The position numbers were made by a program, and so were the translations under genes. Shown here in pieces: positions 18,864 through 27,461 of a stretch of DNA of 64,000 bases. Each line of letters starts with the position of its first letter. The first letter of the stretch is position 1. Location: assembly GCF_900218065.1 (NCBI RefSeq), contig NZ_OBMU01000001.1, positions 1,739,335 to 1,803,334 on the forward strand. The letters are read 5' to 3'. The notes beneath the pieces were generated by a model that was not told the origin of the DNA, searched no databases, and saw only the letters and a list, made by a program, of their open reading frames with translations. The DNA is from Novosphingobium sp. Chol11. Lineage in GTDB: Bacteria; Pseudomonadota; Alphaproteobacteria; Sphingomonadales; Sphingomonadaceae.

Positions 18864-19591
18864 CAACGATCTCCGTCCAGCGCTATGAAGGCCGCTCCCA
18901 GCGCCGGGAGAGCCAGCAACTTGCCGCCCAGGATCGCTTTAGCCCGTGACAGGCCGACAATGATTGTATCACCGGGCAGGACCTCAGGATCAGCCGCCTC
19001 ACCCTTGCGGATCGCGTCCAGGTCGAACTTGGCTGCTTGCCGCTGGCCCTGCACCTGACGGACAATGACGATCTGCTTCAGGCTCGCAAGGCGGCTGGGA
19101 CCCTTCGCCAGGGCGACGGCTTGCAGCAGCCCGGTGCGCCCTTCGATGGGATAGAGCCCAGGCTCCCTCACCTCTCCATCCACCGTGATGCGGCGGCCTA
19201 CGGCCTTTTTGACGAAGACGGTGACTTGCGGCGAGACCAGATAACGCTCGCCAAGCCTGCCCGCGATCACGTCGGACGCCTCGCCCGCCGACAGCCCGGC
19301 GACCGGCACGTCTCCGATCAACGGCATTCGGACCATGCCTGCCGCCGTCACCTCGGCATCTTCCAGCGAAAATTCGGGCTCATGATATATTTGCACGCGC
19401 AGCACATCATCGGGCGCAATGCGGTAATCCATGCCCACCGCCGGAGCGGCAGGCATCAACGCATAGGCCGCAGCCTCACGCGGGGCATCTTCGGCCGTCG
19501 CACATCCGCCAAGCAGGGCGCAGCCGAAGAGGATGCCCAAAGTCTGATGCGTCCTGTCGGTCGGCCTGCCCATCGATGACAAATTCCCCAC
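18863..19591 (-). CDS. Wza-type polysaccharide export lipoprotein
   Basis: 242 residues with a lipoprotein signal ending in the lipobox LLGGCAT, so it should be an outer-membrane lipoprotein. The Poly_export domain (DYRIAPDDVLRVQIYHEPEF, then YLVSPQVTVFVKKA) is followed by an SLBB domain (ITVDGEVREPGLYPIEG). It belongs to the outer-membrane polysaccharide export family that forms the exit channel. ATG 19573 is an alternative start six codons downstream. It is translationally coupled to the Wzc-type gene by TGATG. The protein is shorter than E. coli Wza (379 residues), as in many alphaproteobacterial GumB/PssN-like proteins. Confidence 0.9.
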   Translation of the reverse strand: MGNLSSMGRPTDRTHQTLGILFGCALLGGCATAEDAPREAAAYALMPAAPAVGMDYRIAPDDVLRVQIYHEPEFSLEDAEVTAAGMVRMPLIGDVPVAGLSAGEASDVIAGRLGERYLVSPQVTVFVKKAVGRRITVDGEVREPGLYPIEGRTGLLQAVALAKGPSRLASLKQIVIVRQVQGQRQAAKFDLDAIRKGEAADPEVLPGDTIIVGLSRAKAILGGKLLALPALGAAFIALDGDR

Positions 19592-19598
19592 ATATTTC

Positions 19599-19625
19599 AG
19601 GCATTCCGCCAGACGGCGGATGCCT
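19599..19625. repeat. Long hairpin between the dehydrogenase and export genes
   Basis: AGGCATTCCGCC (19599-19610), loop AGAC, GGCGGATGCCT (19615-19625): an 11-bp stem with one bulged T. It lies 70 bases past the end of the dehydrogenase gene and just upstream of the export-gene start. There is no T-tract on the minus strand, so it could be a Rho-dependent end, an mRNA stabiliser or an operator. Confidence 0.5.
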
Positions 19626-19696
19626 GCGGTGGGGTTAGCGAGGCGAAATGGTCATGGCAACCACGGCCACGCGCTCGCGCAACGGTCCGCAGTCGG

Positions 19697-20992
19697 TCAG
19701 ACCGCGATACGCCCCGGCTGATCGTGCGGCAGGCGGCGAGGCTGGTCAGGCCATACCCCGCGAGTGTCATAAACCGCCTTGCCAAGACGCTCGTCCACCG
19801 GAACTGATTTGAACATGTCATGATCAACCAGAATGACGAATACGCCACATTGTTCCAGTGCCGTATCGAGATCGATCAGCTGCGCCCCAGTGCCTGCAAA
19901 TTCCATGGGCAAGGCGTCGGCATAGGGCTCGACCAGTTTGATCCTGCGGCCATAGCGGCGGGCGAGACGGCTCGCCACTTTCACCGCCGGACTTTCCCGG
20001 AAGTCATCGATGTTCGCCTTGAACGCAAGGCCAAGGCAAGCGACGTCCTCGCCCGCAAAGTCGTCGATCAGGTCCGATACCTTTGCAACGACATGGTCCG
20101 TCTTGGCATCATTCACTTCCCGTGCCGCCCGGATAAGGCGGCTGTTTTCGGGATCCCCATGAACGATGAACCAGGGATCGACAGCGATACAATGTCCCCC
20201 AACGCCCGGTCCGGGCTGAAGGATGTTCACGCGTGGATGGCGATTGGCGAGCCGGATCACTTCCCACACATCGATGTCCATGCCCTCGGCAATGACGGAC
20301 AATTCGTTGGCGAAAGCGATGTTGACGTCACGGAAGCTGTTTTCGACCAGCTTCACCATTTCGGCAGCACGCGCGCTGGTGGTGATGCATGCGCCGCGCA
20401 CGAACTGGCGGTAAAAGGCCAGCGCTTTGCGGGCGCATCGCGGCGTGATGCCGCCAATGCAACGGTCATTGTCGATAAGTTCGACAAGGATGCGGCCCGG
20501 CAGAACGCGCTCTGGGCAGTAGGCAATCGCCACGTCTCCTGCAGTGCCGGGGCCCGGCATCTTCAGGTCAGGGCGAAGTTGCGCGAACAGGTCCCGCATC
20601 GCTTCGGTCGTGCCAACGGGCGAGGTTGACTCCAGGATCACCGTGTCGCCCGTCTTCAACACCTCGGCAACGGTCCGTGCGGCGTTCAGCACATAGGAAA
20701 TATCGGGAGCGCGATCCTCCGCCACCGGAGTGGGCACTGCGATGATGAAGACGTCGCTTGGTTCGACGATCAGGCTGGCCCGCAAATTTCCGCGCGCAAC
20801 AACGCCTTGGACAAGGCCGTCGAGATCAACTTCCTCGATATGGACACGGCCCGAATTGACCGTCTCCACAACATGGGCGCTGACATCCACGCCCACGACC
20901 TGAGCTCCGCCGCGCGCAATCAGGGCCGCAGTCGGCAACCCGATATAGCCAAGGCCAATGACGGAAACCTTCTGCTGCTTGTCGATGGGCAT
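19697..20992 (-). CDS. wecC: UDP-N-acetyl-D-mannosamine/UDP-glucose 6-dehydrogenase family protein
   Basis: 431 residues of the UDP-sugar dehydrogenase family, oxidising a UDP-hexose C6 hydroxyl to the uronate in two NAD-dependent steps. The Rossmann motif VIGLGYIGLP lies at residues 11-20. The catalytic Cys268 sits in PGVGGHCIAVDP; this form (GGHCI-VDPWF) and the ESTSPVGTTE segment resemble UDP-ManNAc dehydrogenases (WecC type) more than UDP-glucose dehydrogenase, but substrate is inferred. It lies directly upstream of the export genes, which fits supply of an acidic sugar for the exopolysaccharide. ATG 20992 is the natural start. Confidence 0.88.
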   Translation of the reverse strand: MPIDKQQKVSVIGLGYIGLPTAALIARGGAQVVGVDVSAHVVETVNSGRVHIEEVDLDGLVQGVVARGNLRASLIVEPSDVFIIAVPTPVAEDRAPDISYVLNAARTVAEVLKTGDTVILESTSPVGTTEAMRDLFAQLRPDLKMPGPGTAGDVAIAYCPERVLPGRILVELIDNDRCIGGITPRCARKALAFYRQFVRGACITTSARAAEMVKLVENSFRDVNIAFANELSVIAEGMDIDVWEVIRLANRHPRVNILQPGPGVGGHCIAVDPWFIVHGDPENSRLIRAAREVNDAKTDHVVAKVSDLIDDFAGEDVACLGLAFKANIDDFRESPAVKVASRLARRYGRRIKLVEPYADALPMEFAGTGAQLIDLDTALEQCGVFVILVDHDMFKSVPVDERLGKAVYDTRGVWPDQPRRLPHDQPGRIAV

Positions 20993-21082
20993 GCTTCAAT
21001 CCTGGAAATCGATCAGTTGCCGCTGTTTTTGAAGGCAAAAGCTGAAGATTCCGGTAATGACGAAAGATCGAGCAGGCCCTGA

Positions 21083-21856
21083 TTACTCGCGTAGCTCGAC
21101 CCAGGTCGGCGCGTGGTCGCTTGCCTTTTCCCGCCCGCGAAAATCCTTGTCCACTTGTGCGTCCACCAGGCGATCCGCCGCCGCAGGGCTCAGCAGCAGA
21201 TGGTCGATGCGGAAACCGGCGTCGCGTGGCCAGGCGTTCATCTGATAATCCCAATAGGTCCACACCCCGCCTGCCGGGTGGCGGCTCGCAATCGCGTCGG
21301 TCCACCCGTCGCCCAGCAATCGGCGGTAAGCGGCGCGGCTTTCCGGCTGCATCAGCGCGTCGTCGGCCATCGCCTTGACCGAATAGACGTCCCGGTCGCG
21401 TGGGATGACATTATAGTCGCCAGCAAGGATGGCGGGCACTTCCTCCGTCCAGATTTCCGTTGCACGGTCGCGCAGGCGCTTGATCCAGCGCAGCTTGTAA
21501 TCGAACTTCGGCCCCGGCTGCGGATTGCCATTGGGCAGGTAGATGCTGGCGACCCGCACGCCCTTCACATCGGCTTCGATATAGCGGCTATGCTCATCCT
21601 CGGGCTCGCCCTCCAGGCCCCGGCGTATCTCGGCCGGCGTCTCGCCACGCGCCAATATGGCAACGCCGTTGAAGCCCTTCTGCCCGTGCCAGATCGCGCC
21701 ATAGCCGACATCCTCGATGTCCTTCAGCGGGAAGGTCTCGTCCGAAGTCTTGATTTCCTGAAGGCAGGCGACATCGGGCTGCGTTTCGTTCAGCCATTCC
21801 AGCAGGCGCGGCAAGCGTGCCTTGATGCCGTTGATGTTGAATGTCGCGATGCGCAT
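21083..21856 (-). CDS. xthA: Exodeoxyribonuclease III
   Basis: 257 residues of the exonuclease-endonuclease-phosphatase family, acting as AP endonuclease and 3' exonuclease in base-excision repair. Visible in order: MRIATFNINGIKARL at the start, LQEIKTSDE (metal-binding Glu), GDYNVIPRDRDV (catalytic Asp/Asn region), WTYWDYQ and the final SDHAPTWVEL with catalytic Asp-His. Length is normal. It follows erpA by 66 bases in a minus-strand run. No SOS box is visible upstream. Confidence 0.95.
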   Translation of the reverse strand: MRIATFNINGIKARLPRLLEWLNETQPDVACLQEIKTSDETFPLKDIEDVGYGAIWHGQKGFNGVAILARGETPAEIRRGLEGEPEDEHSRYIEADVKGVRVASIYLPNGNPQPGPKFDYKLRWIKRLRDRATEIWTEEVPAILAGDYNVIPRDRDVYSVKAMADDALMQPESRAAYRRLLGDGWTDAIASRHPAGGVWTYWDYQMNAWPRDAGFRIDHLLLSPAAADRLVDAQVDKDFRGREKASDHAPTWVELRE

Positions 21857-21922
21857 GGGGCTTTTCTCCTCCCGCGCATCCCTAAAGAGGTGAGCAGCCC
21901 TTAGACAAGGGAGCCCCCAAGA

Positions 21923-22249
21923 TTAAATGGAAAAGCTCGATCCGCAGCCGCAGCCAGCGGTAGCATTGGGGTTCGTCACCTTGAACGCCGATCCGCCAAG
22001 GTCAGACACAAAGTCCACCGCCGCGCCGCGCACCAGGTCTAGGCTGACATCATCGACGACCAGCGTCACGCCATCCCGCTCCACGGCCAAGTCGTCCGCC
22101 TCCACCGCATCGGCCAAACCGAACCGGTACTGAAAGCCCGAACATCCGCCACCCTCGACGGCGAGCCGCAGGATCGCTGGCTTGCCCTGCTTGGCGGCGA
22201 TCGCGGCCACACGGGCAGCGGCGGAAGGGGTAAGGTCGATGTCAGACAT
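21923..22249 (-). CDS. erpA: Iron-sulfur cluster insertion protein, ErpA/IscA type
   Basis: 108 residues from ATG 22249 (ATG 22255 would add two residues). It is an A-type iron-sulfur carrier: the three conserved cysteines are in GGGCSGFQY and the C-terminal GCGCGSSF. The family receives clusters from the assembly scaffold and delivers them to apo-enzymes. No isc or suf genes are adjacent, which favours the free-standing ErpA assignment over IscA/SufA, but the families are close. Lies between xthA and the M23 peptidase, separated from the latter by a terminator. Confidence 0.88.
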   Translation of the reverse strand: MSDIDLTPSAAARVAAIAAKQGKPAILRLAVEGGGCSGFQYRFGLADAVEADDLAVERDGVTLVVDDVSLDLVRGAAVDFVSDLGGSAFKVTNPNATAGCGCGSSFSI

Positions 22250-22267
22250 GCGCATTAGATAAGGTCA

Positions 22268-22304
22268 AGCAAAAGGCCCGGCAACCCATCGGCGCCGAGC
22301 CTTG
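22268..22304 (-). terminator. Rho-independent terminator of the M23 peptidase gene
   Basis: On the minus strand AAGGCTCGGC (22303-22294) pairs with GCCGGGCCTT (22282-22273), followed by TTGCTT. One G-T/mismatch position interrupts the ten-base stem. It lies 22 bases after the peptidase stop. Confidence 0.7.
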
Positions 22305-22325
22305 CACGCAAAAGCGGCTTGGCCG

Positions 22326-23051
22326 TTAATCGGCTTCCTTTTCCTGCGCCTTGGTCGGGCCACCCATCGCGATCGGCGGCTTCGTGTTCATCGCCACCAG
22401 GACGTCGGGGCCGGTGACGAAAGGCATGGGGTTGATCGCCTGACCATCCACGCGGACTTCATAGTGAAGATGGCTGCCGGTCGAGCGGCCCGTCGATCCC
22501 ATCAGGCCGATCAGCTGGCCACGACGGACAAAGCTGTTGGGGGCTGCGATCAGCTTGGACATGTGGCCGTAACGGGTCTCAAGACCGCCACCATGGGTGA
22601 TCTGGACCAGATTGCCATAGCCGCTCGCCCAACCGGCGCGGCTCACAATGCCATCTGCGGTAGCGTAGATCGGGGTGCCGACGGGACCGGGAATATCGAT
22701 GCCCTTGTGCATCCGGGCGCCGCCATTGAAAGGATCGGAGCGAACGCCGAAGTTCGACGTCAGCGACAGCTTCAGCACCGGGCGTCCGGTCGGGATATTG
22801 TTGTTGGCGGCCTTCACGCCACCATCAAGCCGCTGCATGCTGGAAAAGAGATTAGAAAAACCGATGTCGGCCGGGCCGAGCGCGCTGTTGTTGATTTCCG
22901 ACGCCTCACCATAAGGATCGTCACCGACCGCCTTCGCCTGGGCTGGGACGGCGGCGCACAACACACCCGCCACACTCATCACACCAACAGACTTGCACGC
23001 AGACAGGAACCATCGCGCGCCACGCGCATTCATAGAACGAAGAAACAACAT
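22326..23051 (-). CDS. Secreted M23 (LytM-type) peptidase
   Basis: 241 residues. An N-terminal signal (GVMSVAGVLCAAVPAQAKA) would export it to the periplasm. The M23 domain fills the second half: zinc-ligand motif HKGIDIPG, the GYGNLVQITHGGG strand, TRYGHMSK, and the STGRSTGSHLHYEVR segment with the final HxH. All expected zinc ligands are present, so it may be an active peptidoglycan endopeptidase rather than an activator. The preceding short region has no coiled coil, unlike EnvC/NlpD. ATG 23033 is an alternative start. Single-gene transcript with its own terminator. Confidence 0.9.
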   Translation of the reverse strand: MLFLRSMNARGARWFLSACKSVGVMSVAGVLCAAVPAQAKAVGDDPYGEASEINNSALGPADIGFSNLFSSMQRLDGGVKAANNNIPTGRPVLKLSLTSNFGVRSDPFNGGARMHKGIDIPGPVGTPIYATADGIVSRAGWASGYGNLVQITHGGGLETRYGHMSKLIAAPNSFVRRGQLIGLMGSTGRSTGSHLHYEVRVDGQAINPMPFVTGPDVLVAMNTKPPIAMGGPTKAQEKEAD

Positions 23052-23160
23052 GCCGACCCCGACTTATCCTCCGGAGGCTCTTTAAGCCTCTCGGCGCTCC
23101 CCGTGTTGACCAAATGCGACCTAGATCGCCACCCGCATCATCAAAAGGACATTTCCCGTC

Positions 23161-23970
23161 TCATTGTGCAAGCGCGCCGTAAAAATCCAGCGTTAAACCG
23201 GCTTGTCGACGCGCCGAGTCGTTGAACGGAGGTTTGAGCGAGCCGCTAAAATGGCGTTTTACAAGGATTTGGTAATGATTTGCGGGGGTCAGCCCCTCTC
23301 GCTTCGCCGCATGTTCGAACCACCTTGTCCCCGCCGCCACATGGCGAATCTCATCTGTCATAATGCGGCGCAACATGCGTGCCGATATAATGTCCCCGAC
23401 GCTTTCGAACCGCGCGATCGTGGACGGCGTGATATCCAGCGCACGCGCTTCCAGCACCATCGGAACGATCGCCAGCCGTGCCATTGCATCCTGCGCGGTT
23501 TCGGACGCCGCCTGCCACAATCCGTCATGCGCGGGCAATTGACCGTAAAAGCTCCCCAACTGCCGCAAGCGTCGGTCCAGCAAGGCGAAATGCATCGCTT
23601 CCTCCGCGCCCACCTGCATCCAGTCATCGACAAAACCTTGCGGAAACGCGCTTCCAAACCGTCCGATCAGGTCAAACGCGAGGTCGATTGCCACGAACTC
23701 GATATGGGCAAGCGCATGCAGTATCGCGATCCGCGACCGATCGGAACCGATCTTGCCGCGCTTGGGCATCTGGTTGGCGGGCAACAGCAACGGAGCATCC
23801 GGCCGCGCAGGCGTATCCGGCATCGCGGCATCAAAGCGATGCGCCAACCGGCCCTGCCGCCAGCACCGGGAGGCGGCGCGCGCCGCCATCAGCTTGGCTC
23901 GCGGCTCCGGCGTCATCAGTACATGCGCGCAGGCCTGGCCTACGCCTTCAACCTCGCGCGGCAAAATCAA
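23161..23970 (-). CDS. DUF455 ferritin-like protein
   Basis: About 269 residues if translation begins at the TTG at 23970, which overlaps the bcp stop (TTGA). ATG 23916 is possible but would cut into the conserved N-terminal helix (VGQACAHVLMTPEPRAK). The family is a helical bundle related to ferritin and MiaE. Probable di-metal ligands are in HALAHIEFVAIDLAFD, GAEEAMHFAL and MTDEIRHVAAG, giving the E-ExxH type pattern. The biochemical role of DUF455 proteins is not established. The overlap with bcp suggests translation coupling with a peroxiredoxin, which fits a redox or iron-linked task but does not prove it. Confidence 0.82.
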   Translation of the reverse strand: MILPREVEGVGQACAHVLMTPEPRAKLMAARAASRCWRQGRLAHRFDAAMPDTPARPDAPLLLPANQMPKRGKIGSDRSRIAILHALAHIEFVAIDLAFDLIGRFGSAFPQGFVDDWMQVGAEEAMHFALLDRRLRQLGSFYGQLPAHDGLWQAASETAQDAMARLAIVPMVLEARALDITPSTIARFESVGDIISARMLRRIMTDEIRHVAAGTRWFEHAAKREGLTPANHYQILVKRHFSGSLKPPFNDSARRQAGLTLDFYGALAQ

Positions 23971-24428
23971 AGCGCTTTCGCGGCCTCCAGCACCTCGGCT
24001 GCATGGCCCTTCACCTTCACCTTGGGCCACACGCGCAGGATCTTGCCCGATGCGTCCGCCAGGAACGTGGCCCGCTCGATCCCCATATATTTGCGGCCGT
24101 AGAGGGATTTTTCGACCCAGGTGCCGAACGCTTCGCACGCGTCACCAGGCTCGTCGGAAGCAAGCGTGACGTTCAGGCCGTATTTGTCAGCGAACTTCTT
24201 GAGCTTGGCGGGCTTGTCCTTGGAAATGCCCACCACCGGCACGCCCAGCGCGGCGAACTCGCTCGATAGATCCGTAAAGTCCTTCGCCTCGTTCGTGCAG
24301 CCCGGCGTATCCGCCTTGGGATAGAAATAGACCACGACCGGCTTGCCCCTGAACCGTTCCAAGCTGAAGTCGGCGCCGCCCGCATCCTTCAACGTCACGT
24401 TCGGCAGGCTATCACCGGCTTCCAGCAT
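23967..24428 (-). CDS. bcp: Thioredoxin-dependent thiol peroxidase (Bcp/PrxQ)
   Basis: 153 residues from ATG 24428, which has GGAGG seven bases upstream; the frame remains open further but only inside glnE. It reduces hydroperoxides using thioredoxin. The peroxidatic Cys lies in YPKADTPGCTNEAKDF. The second PrxQ Cys five residues later is not present (Glu/Ala there), so it may act as a one-Cys type or use a different resolving Cys such as that in GDACEAF. It overlaps the 3' end of glnE by 17 bases and the TTG start of the DUF455 gene by four. Confidence 0.93.
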   Translation of the reverse strand: MLEAGDSLPNVTLKDAGGADFSLERFRGKPVVVYFYPKADTPGCTNEAKDFTDLSSEFAALGVPVVGISKDKPAKLKKFADKYGLNVTLASDEPGDACEAFGTWVEKSLYGRKYMGIERATFLADASGKILRVWPKVKVKGHAAEVLEAAKAL

Positions 24429-27114
24429 CTTCTTCCTCCGAATAGGGCGCCGACAGCGCGGCCCAGGCATCGCCCACCCTTTGCCGGGCCTGCGCATAGC
24501 TTTCAAGCAGCGCGTCCCAGCTTTCGACGCCGCATGCCCGCGCGACGAGCGGACGGGTGGCTTCCGGCGGCTCGGTGGATTTGGGCGACACCAGCCGCGA
24601 CACGATCAGGAATCGCGTGATCAGGTCGTGCGCATCGATCAGCTCGGCTGGCAAATGGCCCGCCCCGACCAGTTCATCCAACGCCGCGCGAAGATCGGGA
24701 TTGAACGCCATCTCATGCTTGAACTGCGACACATGGATCAGGAATTCCAGGTCGACCAGCCCTCCCGGCACCAGCTTCACGTCCAGTTCGCTGGCAGGCG
24801 GCTTGTGTTTGGCGATGTCGCTCCGCATCTTGACCGCCTGCCGCGCCAGTTCCGGAAAATCGCGCGGCCGCTCCAATGTCTCGGCAAGTATGGCGCTCAA
24901 CGCAGCCCGGCCGCGTGCGGACCCGAACACTGGCCGCGCCCGCGTCAGCGCCAGATGCTCCCAGGTCCAGGCTTCCTCCCGCTGATATTTGGCGAAACTG
25001 TCGAGACTGACGGCGAGCAGCCCCTGCGCGCCCGATGGCCTCAGCCGCGTATCCACCTCATAAAGCGGCCCGGCGGCAGTCTGAACCGATAACGCATTGG
25101 TTATGCGTTGCCCCAAGCGGTTGAAATATTGCGTCGCCCCCAACGGCTTTTTTCCATCGGATTCCTTCATGAAATCGCCGGAAAAAAGATAGACCAGATC
25201 CAGATCAGAAGCATGCGTCAACACGCCCCCGCCCAATCGGCCCAGCGCCAGGATCAGCATCTCGCCCCCCGGCACCCGCCCATGCACCGCTTCAAATTCC
25301 TGGATGGTCGCCCGCGTCAGCGCCTCGATCGCGGCTTCCGCCACCCGCGAATATCCGCGCCCTGCCTCCAGCGGATCGCTTCCACGAATGATCTGGGCCC
25401 CCAGCGCGAACCGCCGGTCATTGACGCGCTGCCGCACCCGATCCAGCAGCGCCTGATAATCCTCGCCCTGCTCCAATTGCGCGAACTGTTCCGCAAGCTG
25501 ATCCACCGCAGGCGGCGGATCGAAGGCCGATGTATCGATAAGACCATCGAGCAATTCGGCCCGCCGCCCCAACGCATCCGCCAAAGTCGGCGCGTGACTC
25601 AGCAGCTCCGCCATCAACTCCGCCAGACCCGGCCGCGCAGCCAGCAGCTTGAAAAAGTTGATCGCGCTCGGCAACCGCCCGATCAGGTCGTCCAAGCGGT
25701 TAAGCGCCCGCACTGGGTCCGGAGCGGCGGCGAGCGTCCGCATCAGGTTCGGCAACAAATCTTCCAGCGCTTCCCTGGAGGCCGTGCTACGCAACGCCCT
25801 GACTGTCCCCGTGCGCCAACGCCCGATCCGCGCGACCGGCGCTTCCGGATCAGCAAAGCCCATCTCGGCCAGCTGGTCTGCGAGCCGCCCTTCATCATGC
25901 GACAGCGACTCCGCTTTCTGGGCTGGTGTCAGCTGGTCATAATTGGCTCCGACCCACTCCACCTTGGGCCGCAGCAGCTCGATCAGAGCGCCGCCGGTCT
26001 CGAGCCCATGCAGCCGCGCCACATTGTCCATCGCTTCAGCGGTCTTGGGCAGTTCGTGCGTCTGACGGTCCTCCACCATCTGCAGCCTGTGCTCGATAGT
26101 GCGGAACAGAACATAGGCCTCGTCGAGCTTCCGGGACACTTCGGCATCGAACACCCCCGCCGCCGCCAGGGCTTGCAGCGCCTCCCGCGTATTTCCCGAC
26201 CGCAGCGCCGGATCGCGCCCGCCATGGATCAGCTGGTGAGTCTGGGCGAAAAACTCGACCTCACGGATGCCCCCGCGTCCCCGTTTCAGGTCATAGCCCG
26301 GCCCGAAAGCCTGACCCTGCGCATAATGGTCGCGTATCCGCCGCGAAATATCCGTGATGGCATCGATCGCGCCGAAATCCAGGCTCCGCCGCCATACGAA
26401 TGGGCGGATCTGCTGCATGAAATAGTCACCGAGCGCCATGTCCCCGGCTGCCGGGCGAGCGCGGATGAAGGCCGACTGCTCCCATCCCATCGCCATCGAC
26501 TCATAATAGCCGATCGCCGCCTCCACCGGCAGCGCAATGGGGGTAGCTTCAGGCGATGGCCGCAACCGCAAGTCCACGCGGAACACATAGCCATCGCCAT
26601 CGCGCGCGTTCAGGAGTTCGCTGACCCGCCTGCCGATCCGCACCGCCGCGTCCGCCGGGTCCTCCCGCTCGCCATGTGGCAAGGTAACCGGATCGTAGAG
26701 CAGGATCGGATCGATGTCGGACGAGTAGTTGAGTTCGCGGCTGCCATGTTTGCCCAATGCGAGAACGACGAACCCTTTAGGTTCCGCGTCCGGATAGCGT
26801 TCGGCAAAGGTCGCGAGCAGCGCTTCTTCCAAGGCTTGGTCGGCAAAGTCGGACAGGGTACGCGTAACGCGGTTCAGGTCCCACACACCTGACAGATCAG
26901 CAGCAGCCGTCACCAGCGACAATGCGCCCTTGCGCCGTCTCAACGACCTGGCGATGCCGTCATCGGGACCAGACACGTCGCGCACCGCCTTGAGTGCGGC
27001 GTCGACATCACCCGCAGCCAGCAGGCCCGTCAAATCCGGAAACCGGTCCATCTGCCTGGCAAGAAAAGGCGAATGCGCACGCATCCGCTCCAATGCAGCC
27101 GCCCAATCCGTCAC
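24412..27114 (-). CDS. glnE: Bifunctional glutamine synthetase adenylyltransferase/deadenylase
   Basis: 900 residues beginning with GTG 27114, which has GGAGAAG six bases upstream. The enzyme attaches AMP to glutamine synthetase or removes it, in response to PII and glutamine. Two nucleotidyltransferase domains are seen: the N-terminal deadenylylase with GSRELNYSSDIDPILLYDP, and the C-terminal adenylylase with LGRLGGGVLTHASDLDLVYLF. Each is followed by a GlnD-like helical region. The last 17 bases are shared with bcp. The long plus-strand open frames inside it are antisense shadows of GC-rich codons. Confidence 0.95.
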   Translation of the reverse strand: MTDWAAALERMRAHSPFLARQMDRFPDLTGLLAAGDVDAALKAVRDVSGPDDGIARSLRRRKGALSLVTAAADLSGVWDLNRVTRTLSDFADQALEEALLATFAERYPDAEPKGFVVLALGKHGSRELNYSSDIDPILLYDPVTLPHGEREDPADAAVRIGRRVSELLNARDGDGYVFRVDLRLRPSPEATPIALPVEAAIGYYESMAMGWEQSAFIRARPAAGDMALGDYFMQQIRPFVWRRSLDFGAIDAITDISRRIRDHYAQGQAFGPGYDLKRGRGGIREVEFFAQTHQLIHGGRDPALRSGNTREALQALAAAGVFDAEVSRKLDEAYVLFRTIEHRLQMVEDRQTHELPKTAEAMDNVARLHGLETGGALIELLRPKVEWVGANYDQLTPAQKAESLSHDEGRLADQLAEMGFADPEAPVARIGRWRTGTVRALRSTASREALEDLLPNLMRTLAAAPDPVRALNRLDDLIGRLPSAINFFKLLAARPGLAELMAELLSHAPTLADALGRRAELLDGLIDTSAFDPPPAVDQLAEQFAQLEQGEDYQALLDRVRQRVNDRRFALGAQIIRGSDPLEAGRGYSRVAEAAIEALTRATIQEFEAVHGRVPGGEMLILALGRLGGGVLTHASDLDLVYLFSGDFMKESDGKKPLGATQYFNRLGQRITNALSVQTAAGPLYEVDTRLRPSGAQGLLAVSLDSFAKYQREEAWTWEHLALTRARPVFGSARGRAALSAILAETLERPRDFPELARQAVKMRSDIAKHKPPASELDVKLVPGGLVDLEFLIHVSQFKHEMAFNPDLRAALDELVGAGHLPAELIDAHDLITRFLIVSRLVSPKSTEPPEATRPLVARACGVESWDALLESYAQARQRVGDAWAALSAPYSEEEDAGSR

Positions 27115-27166
27115 GCAACTTCTCCAATCATGGCGGAGCTATCGCCCGAGGCTGCACTGAAAGCCA

Positions 27167-27191
27167 GAAACTTTTCCCGCCTATGCCCGTT
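27167..27191 (+). promoter_or_regulatory. Candidate EcfG (general stress sigma) promoter
   Basis: GAAAC (27167-27171), 16 bases, CGTT (27188-27191) differs by one base from the EcfG consensus GGAAC-N16/17-CGTT. It sits directly before the NepR-like gene, as expected for a stress regulator under its own sigma factor. The predicted transcript start (about 27197-27199) would fall after the first ATG at 27194, favouring a later start codon. Confidence 0.5.
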
Positions 27192-27193
27192 GT

Positions 27194-27391
27194 ATGAACA
27201 TGGAAATGCAGCGCAAATCAGCAGGCCGGTCGGGCATTGGGCGAGCGAGCGCTGACCGCAGCTTTATGACCGTGGGCGTGCCTCAGCCATATGAAGGCGT
27301 TGGCAATGCGCTTCGTTCCACCTTTCGCGCAGGGCGCGAGAGCTTGCCTTCGGACATGCTGGATTTGCTGGACAAGCTCGACCGGCACTAA
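27194..27391 (+). CDS. nepR: NepR-family anti-sigma factor
   Basis: 65 residues from ATG 27194, or 41 from ATG 27266. The C-terminal part (GVGNALRSTFRAGRESLPSD, then MLDLLDKLD) matches the NepR pattern: I/VGxxLR, a variable basic stretch, then xIPxxMLDLLxKLD. NepR binds the sigma factor EcfG and is released by the phosphorylated response regulator PhyR during general stress. PhyR, EcfG and the PhyK kinase, often next to nepR, are absent here, so this is an orphan or second copy. Start is uncertain; the poorly conserved first 24 residues and the promoter position argue for a shorter protein. Confidence 0.72.
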   Translation: MNMEMQRKSAGRSGIGRASADRSFMTVGVPQPYEGVGNALRSTFRAGRESLPSDMLDLLDKLDRH

Positions 27392-27461
27392 GGCTGGCGG
27401 CAGGACTTTATTTACCGCAAACCGTTAAGACGAGCGCCTCTTTGATCCAGGATGCGCTTGC

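Noticed and set aside
25108..26892. 594-residue plus-strand open frame
   Set aside because: It lies wholly antisense to glnE, whose motifs and codon pattern are clear; the composition (Arg, Pro, His-rich) is typical of a GC-driven shadow.
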